DNA from: Labia minor
Taxonomy: Eukaryota; Arthropoda; Insecta; Dermaptera; Spongiphoridae
Assembly: GCA_963082975.1 (NCBI GenBank)
Contig: OY720349.1
Location: 63,176,501 to 63,240,500, forward strand
DNA length: 64,000 nucleotides
Direction: 5' to 3'
In this document: in pieces, positions 59,562 through 64,000 of the stretch
How the letters are laid out: each line of letters begins with the position of its first letter
Numbering within the stretch: position 1 is the first letter of the stretch
Made by a program: the position numbers and the translations under genes
The notes under the pieces: generated by a model
Database searches by the model: none
Seen by the model: the letters and a program-made list of their open reading frames with translations, nothing else
Told to the model about the DNA's origin: nothing

Positions 59562-59585
59562 AAAATTAGTGTATACTTTTCTTAT

Positions 59586-60180
59586 TACTATCTCGCCAGA
59601 GATAGTATTGCGATCACGAAAATTTTCGATGTTGAGATTTTGATGTTTTTATTCGTTTTGAAGGTTCCTGAATCATTTTCTCTAAGGTTGAGAATAATGT
59701 CTGTGTGTGTGTATGTGTGTGCGTATGTATGTAACCAAGATTATGCAAAAACGGTTTAGAATGATGAAATTTGGTACATGGGCATTATTTAAAATTCATA
59801 GTTTTCTATCAACTTTTGAGAAATGTAACTCAACCGGAAGAGGGTCATCACTTACAACGTTTTGATTTTTTTTCCTCTAAAGTGACCGTAAAAATAAAGA
59901 TATATGTTAGACAATTTTTCATATGATTAATAATTGTATAAAACTGCTATATATAGAATTTCAGCTTGATTGATTCGCCGAAATTACCAGAATTAATTTT
60001 TTAACAGTGCAAATCTCACGCGCCAACACGTGACGCGGTGCCATCAACAAAAAGCCAAACATGCGCTGGTTTAATATTTATTATTTATAATTTATAATTA
60101 ATTAAATTTAATTTAAATATAATATATTATGTTATTTAATCCAATTCAAATTGCGAGATAGTTGAGTGGAGACACTCCAG
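59586..60180 (+). repeat. Family A repeat copy 5 (full length)
   Basis: Starts TACTATCTCGCCAGAGATAG, has a short TG tract (59702-59722), and ends gcgagatagttgag with the hairpin TGGAGACACTCCA and G at 60180. It begins only 25 bp after family B copy 6. Confidence 0.83.
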
Positions 60181-60334
60181 ATTTTTTTTTTAAACGGCCG
60201 ATATTGAAAAAATATTGATGTTAATCAATTGCCAAGGTAAGCCTCTCGAAGGAGAATTCACTGCCCCTCCCTGGCATAAATTAGAATAACCAGATTTAGT
60301 TTGCTCTTTATAGACATTTCTTAATATATAACAA

Positions 60335-60407
60335 GTTCTCGTGGTGTAGCGGTTATCACATCCGCCTAACACGCGGAAGGTCCCCGGTTCGATCCCGGGC
60401 GAGAACA
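60335..60407 (+). tRNA. tRNA-Val (anticodon AAC)
   Basis: The sequence is identical to 11423-11495: acceptor stem GTTCTCG/CGAGAAC, box A TGGTGTAGCGG, anticodon loop CCTAACA and box B GGTTCGATCCC. Discriminator A is followed by TTTTT as Pol III terminator. It lies upstream of the first visible neurexin exon, in sense with that gene. Confidence 0.97.
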
Positions 60408-60711
60408 TTTTTGAATTTATTTATGGTTATATTATATTAATAAATAATAAATAATATTCAATACAGAAATCACACACACTAATTCTATAAAATAATAAAA
60501 ATTAAAATTAAAAGAAAATAATTAGAAAAGATGGATTAATGATTACAAGTTACCTAATCTTATTATTATAATATCTCTAGAATTACGACGAATTATTCTT
60601 ATTTATTTATTTTGTTTAGTAAATATTAAAAGTGAAAATTACTATTTACTAAATTTACTTTTTTTTTTTAATTTTTTTAAAAAATTAATTGCAAATAGAA
60701 TGAATCAAAAA

Positions 60712-60784
60712 TGTTCTCGCCCGGGATCGAACCGGGGACCTTCCGCGTGTTAGGCGGATGTGATAACCGCTACACCACGAGAAC
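60712..60784 (-). tRNA. tRNA-Val (anticodon AAC), opposite orientation
   Basis: The gene is identical to the one at 60335 and faces it; the 3' ends point toward each other with about 305 bp between. A T-run terminator is present on the - strand (the AAAAA at 60707-60711 on +). Its 3' flank (tgaatcaaaaatg on +) resembles that of the 11423 gene (ttaatcaaaaatg), suggesting these two copies arose by duplication that included flanking bases. Confidence 0.97.
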
Positions 60785-61321
60785 TTGTTATTATTAAATC
60801 TGGAATCATTCTAAGCTGAGAAAGGAGAATATACAGAGGGATTTAAAAAATAGTTTGCATATATATATATACTCACTATTCATTATTATTTTTAAAAATT
60901 CAAATATAACTGAAATAATATACATATATGTACATTAAAACAGAGTTAATTTTATAATATGAATTAATTTAGCTAATGAAAAAATATTAAAATAATTGAC
61001 GCAAATTGAAAATAAAAAATTTTAATTGTAATTAATGTATATTATTAATATTTAATATACAATAACGAATTCATTGTATAATTCAAAAGAACTCAAATTG
61101 ATTAATCATTTTGTATATATAAATTAAAATAAAATTTAAAAACAATAAAAATATAATAATATATAATCTTTTAAAATAAAAATTTACGAAAATCTAATAT
61201 CTGTTTCGAATTAGTATTAAATTATTTAATTATATTTTATTAATTTCTTTAATTTTTAATGCTTTTTTTTTAATTATGGGATATTTCCATTAATATATTT
61301 ATTGTTTTGTATTGTTTTCAG
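60785..61321 (+). other. Intron sequence upstream of the neurexin exon
   Basis: A+T-rich, no coding sequence. It ends in the polypyrimidine-rich acceptor ttttgtattgttttcag at 61321. Confidence 0.7.
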
Positions 61322-61471
61322 ATAAAGCTCCATCAGAGGCAACTTTTCGTGGTTTCGAATATTTATGGTATGATTTAAGTCGAACAGGAGCAGAACCGAT
61401 CGTTAGTACTCAAGACTTAATTACCCTTTCATTTAAGACAAGAAAAGCCAATGGACTCCTATTTTTCACAG
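61322..61471 (+). CDS. Nrx-1: Neurexin-1 internal exon, first half of an LNS domain
   Basis: The exon is bounded by ttttcag on the left and CACAG|gtgaga on the right, phase 1 at both ends. It encodes DKAPSEATFRGFEYLWYDLS, then DLITLSFKTRKANGLLFFTG. This matches the start of the second LNS (laminin-G) domain of neurexins, where vertebrate proteins have ATFKGSEYFCYDLSQ and ITLSFKTLQRNGLM. Neurexins are presynaptic, single-pass membrane adhesion proteins that bind neuroligins and other partners through these domains. Only this piece of a large multi-exon gene is visible. A frame continuing into the intron stops at 61512 and is not coding. Confidence 0.93.
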
Positions 61472-61643
61472 GTGAGATTTTTTATTTAATAAATAAACTT
61501 TCTATTAAATAAAGTTACAGTTTATTTTTTTTACTTTGCTTTTGTTTTGTCTTGGATTAAATACGACAAATAAATTAATATATATATAAAGAATAAATAA
61601 AAATGAAATTGGATTAAATAATATATTTTATTTAAATTTTCAG

Positions 61644-61804
61644 GAGATGGTGTTGACTTTTTGAATGTATATTTGCGGGATGGTGCTGTTTCCCTCTCAA
61701 TGGCTCTCGGAGGCGGAAAACTCGAAATGACCATCAAACCAAATCGTGTTCGTTTCGATGACCATCAATGGCACAGGATCACTGTCCAACGACGTGTTCA
61801 GGAG
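61644..61804 (+). CDS. Nrx-1: Neurexin-1 internal exon, second part of the LNS domain
   Basis: The exon follows a 172-bp intron, starts after ttttcag and ends GAG|gtaaat. It keeps frame with the previous exon and ends in phase 0. It encodes GDGVDFLNVYLRDGAVSLSM, then KLEMTIKPNRVRFDDHQWHR and ITVQRRVQE. DFLNVYLRDGAV and FDDHQWH are standard laminin-G strand motifs, and the aspartate of the first lies near the usual calcium site. The exon stops at the point that corresponds to splice site 2 of vertebrate neurexins, where alternative exons are inserted. Downstream exons lie beyond the window. Confidence 0.93.
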
Positions 61805-62884
61805 GTAAATTCAACCCTCATTTAAATACATTTTATTCCGTAGTACTGATCATTCAACATCTCTACCTCGCTTAGGCGGAAATCGAATATTTGTCTTTCA
61901 TATAATATTTAAATGCAAGAGGTTTTTTTTTTTAAAGGAACACATATTTATTGGCTGATAATGATGCCGAAATTACATAATATAAAATTACATGCTTCCA
62001 TAAATATTGTTGAATTGTAAAATTTGCATTAGGAAAGATTAGAAAGAAGTTGATTTATGAGAAAATCAATAGAAAAACTTGAATAGTTGGGCAAATGAGA
62101 GAATAGAATTGGATGGATCTGGATAACAAGAGTGTGGTTTCTACTGTTAAATACTTGGGAGTTTAGAAGCGTCACAGGCGAAAATAGATATAGATAAATA
62201 AATAAAATAATAAAGAGTTTATGATACAATCCCATATCTAAATGTGTTAATGAAAAGGCATTTCTACGATTAAATACGAGAACGATATGTATTAAAGTTG
62301 AATAAAGTTAGAAACTATAATCTCACGATCATCTTATATGTCTTCCTCTTCATGATTTATTCAGAATACTAAGTTGAAGTTCTTTTCAAATATATCTTTA
62401 AAAGATCTTTCAATTTCTTCTTCGTTATCTAATTCAATATTTGAATATTTTAGAAATAAATATATTCAATAATTTTTTTAAACAATATTTATTTTATTTA
62501 TTTGTTTTGATTAAATAGCAAAAAAAAAAATTTATTTAAATAAGTATAAAAATAATGCCATTTATTTCAAATGTAAATATTAATATTCATTTATTTATTT
62601 ACTACCCTGCTCTGAATTTTTTTATCTATTAAAATTATCGAAAGATACTAATTTAAAAATGCCAAATAAAAAAATAAATAATGACCTCATTAAAAAAATA
62701 TCTATCTATCTGTATATACTAGTAAACATATAAATATTAGTATATATACAATATATATAATCAAAAAGGTAAATGAATTAGTAAATAATAAAAAAATAGC
62801 TAGAAGAAAAATGGAATGAAAGTGAAATAGAAGTTTTGAGAAATAAAAGAGAAATCTTGAAATAAAATCAATAGATCGTATTTA
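61805..62884 (+). other. Neurexin intron sequence, start
   Basis: Begins with the donor gtaaat and is A+T-rich. No alternative exon was recognised in this part. The 68-residue frame at 62029-62235 (-) lacks motifs. Confidence 0.6.
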
Positions 62885-63050
62885 CCAGCGCATTGCAAGT
62901 GGCTCTGGACGTTCAAATATTACCCCATTTAGAGATCAGAGCATTCGAATCCACTGGGAAGCATGCCTCCTTCTCTAGAGATACCCAATGGAAGGCAAAT
63001 CGTGCCTCACTCAGCTGCTTTGCTTTGGGATTCACATTCTCCACCATCTA
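62885..63050. other. G+C-richer block with splice-like edges on the - strand
   Basis: The block is near even in composition. Read on the - strand, a long T-rich tract ending tttgtag (63051-63066 region) is followed by ATG GTG GAG and 44 codons: MVENVNPKAKQLSEARFAFH, then WVSLEKEACFPVDSNALISK and a TGA at about 62914. Its far edge is GCGCTG|gtaaat. The + strand offers a frame at 62893-63099 running into an A tract. Either an antisense exon, or an inserted fragment with an A-rich tail on the + strand, would fit. I do not recognise the protein. Confidence 0.35.
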
Positions 63051-63341
63051 CAAAAAAAAAAAAAAACAAACAAATTCGAGTAATTTGCTGATATTCTGAA
63101 GTAAAAGACGAAATAAAAATAATTTATATTTAGGAAATTCAAAAATTCTTAATTTAATTATTTAAATATATGAATATTTTAATTTTTGAAGTTTGAAAAT
63201 AATGATTTAGAAATTTAATTTTTATTTCTCCACATAATTATCTGATATATATATGGTACATTCACGTACAAATCAAAATCATAAAATTTATATTTTTTAC
63301 AATTGGGATTAAATATTTATTTATCTTATCTTATATAATCT

Positions 63342-63405
63342 TATTATAGCCAAAATTATATATACATATAATATATATATATATATAATTTTGGCTATAA
63401 TATTT
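63342..63405. repeat. A+T-rich perfect inverted repeat
   Basis: attatagccaaaattatata and its complement tatataattttggctataat face each other across a (TA)-rich centre, able to form a hairpin or cruciform. Confidence 0.7.
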
Positions 63406-63459
63406 TATGTATTTTTGAGATATAAACCACTCTAAGGATTTTTTTGAAATTCACACGAT

Positions 63460-63960
63460 AGAGAAAAATCGATCTGTATTGGGTTGAAATTAATAGTGAT
63501 AAGACAAAATATTTAGTAACAAAGAGTAACAGTATTAACATCCAAAATCTTAATATACAAAATGTAGAATTTGAATATGTAGAAAAATTGGGTGATGAGA
63601 GTAGATTCGGTGTATTTGAGAATAGGAAGGATATCTTCCCAGCATTTATTGACCAAAGAAAGATATGGTCACTGGGGAATGGCGGAGACTGCATTACGAG
63701 GAATTGCATGACCTCTATGCATCTTCAGAAATAGTTAGGGTTATAAAAGCGAAAAGGGTGTGATAGGCAGGGCATGTGGCTAGAATGGGAGAGGAAAAAG
63801 ATATTGGTGGGGAGACTGATTGGAAAACGTGCGCTTGGAAGACCAAAGACGCGTAAGAAGGGACGTAAGAGAGAAGGGCTCAGGATAGGGACACTTGGAG
63901 AAATGTGGTTGATGCGGCCAAGAACTTTCGAGTATCTTTGAGCCACATAGATAGATAGAT
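63460..63960 (+). pseudogene. RTE-like reverse transcriptase C-terminal relic
   Basis: Broken + frames read DKTKYLVTKSNSINIQNLNI and NVEFEYVEKL (after the YxDD box), then WRRLHYEELHDLYASSEIVR with VIKAKRV and GHVARMGEE, and the LGRPKTR tail ending at 'ggccaagaactttcgagtat'. The order is that of RTE/endonuclease-type LINEs. Frameshifts and stops throughout make it inactive. It ends with agccacatagatagatagat, like the tail at 37840. Confidence 0.72.
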
Positions 63961-64000
63961 ATAAAATATACAATAATAATAATATATATAATTAATTTAC

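Noticed and set aside
60190-60408. 72-residue frame on the - strand with SPGIEPGTFRVLGG
   Set aside because: The central part is the antisense reading of the tRNA-Val gene at 60335-60407, a well-known false coding signal.

Overview
The window is about three quarters A+T, has no long host reading frame, and is packed with transposable-element remains. Two spliced exons near the right end (61322-61471 and 61644-61804) encode part of a laminin-G/LNS domain of neurexin-1. Together with tRNA-Val genes carrying eukaryotic internal promoters, mariner, hAT, Helitron/Helentron-like and non-LTR elements, this points to an arthropod nuclear genome, most likely an insect. A parasitoid-wasp-like genome is only a guess. 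Since neurexin genes carry very long introns, much of the 61 kb upstream of the first exon may be intron of this gene on the + strand, but no upstream exon was recognised, so that is inference.

Layout. 0-13 kb: an internally deleted mariner, a long-TIR MITE, several non-autonomous repeats with short inverted sub-termini and a 3' hairpin (called family A and family B here), RTE-like retrotransposon scraps and one tRNA-Val(AAC) on the - strand. 13-21 kb: a Helentron-type endonuclease fragment, then a three-level nest: a family A repeat holds one hAT transposon, which holds a second copy of the same hAT. Each level is dated by its own 8-bp target duplication. Both hAT copies have an intact 619-residue transposase frame; the inner one has lost a zinc-binding cysteine. 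21-43 kb: two small hAT-type MITEs, a 5'-truncated R1-like LINE with a poly(A) tail and 13-bp target duplication, two decayed mariners, a Helitron-like element holding RTE debris, and more copies of families A, B and C. 43-58 kb: a candidate Helitron of about 4.3 kb that includes the most G+C-rich patch of the window, a Penelope-like inverted pair, a Dong/R4-like reverse transcriptase relic between (TAA)n tracts, and a large inverted-repeat structure enclosing a decayed hAT. 58-64 kb: families B and A side by side, two tRNA-Val(AAC) genes in opposite orientation, the neurexin exons, an unidentified G+C-richer block, and another RTE-like relic.

Nothing here works as an operon or a multi-gene system. 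The active-looking parts are the hAT pair (an apparently complete transposase between matched termini) and the host elements (neurexin exons and tRNAs). The best discovery leads are the self-nested hAT with its zinc-finger lesion, the Helentron-like families built on one shared plan, and two G+C-rich blocks of unknown origin (46770-46920 and 62885-63050). All calls come from reading the sequence; no database search was possible.
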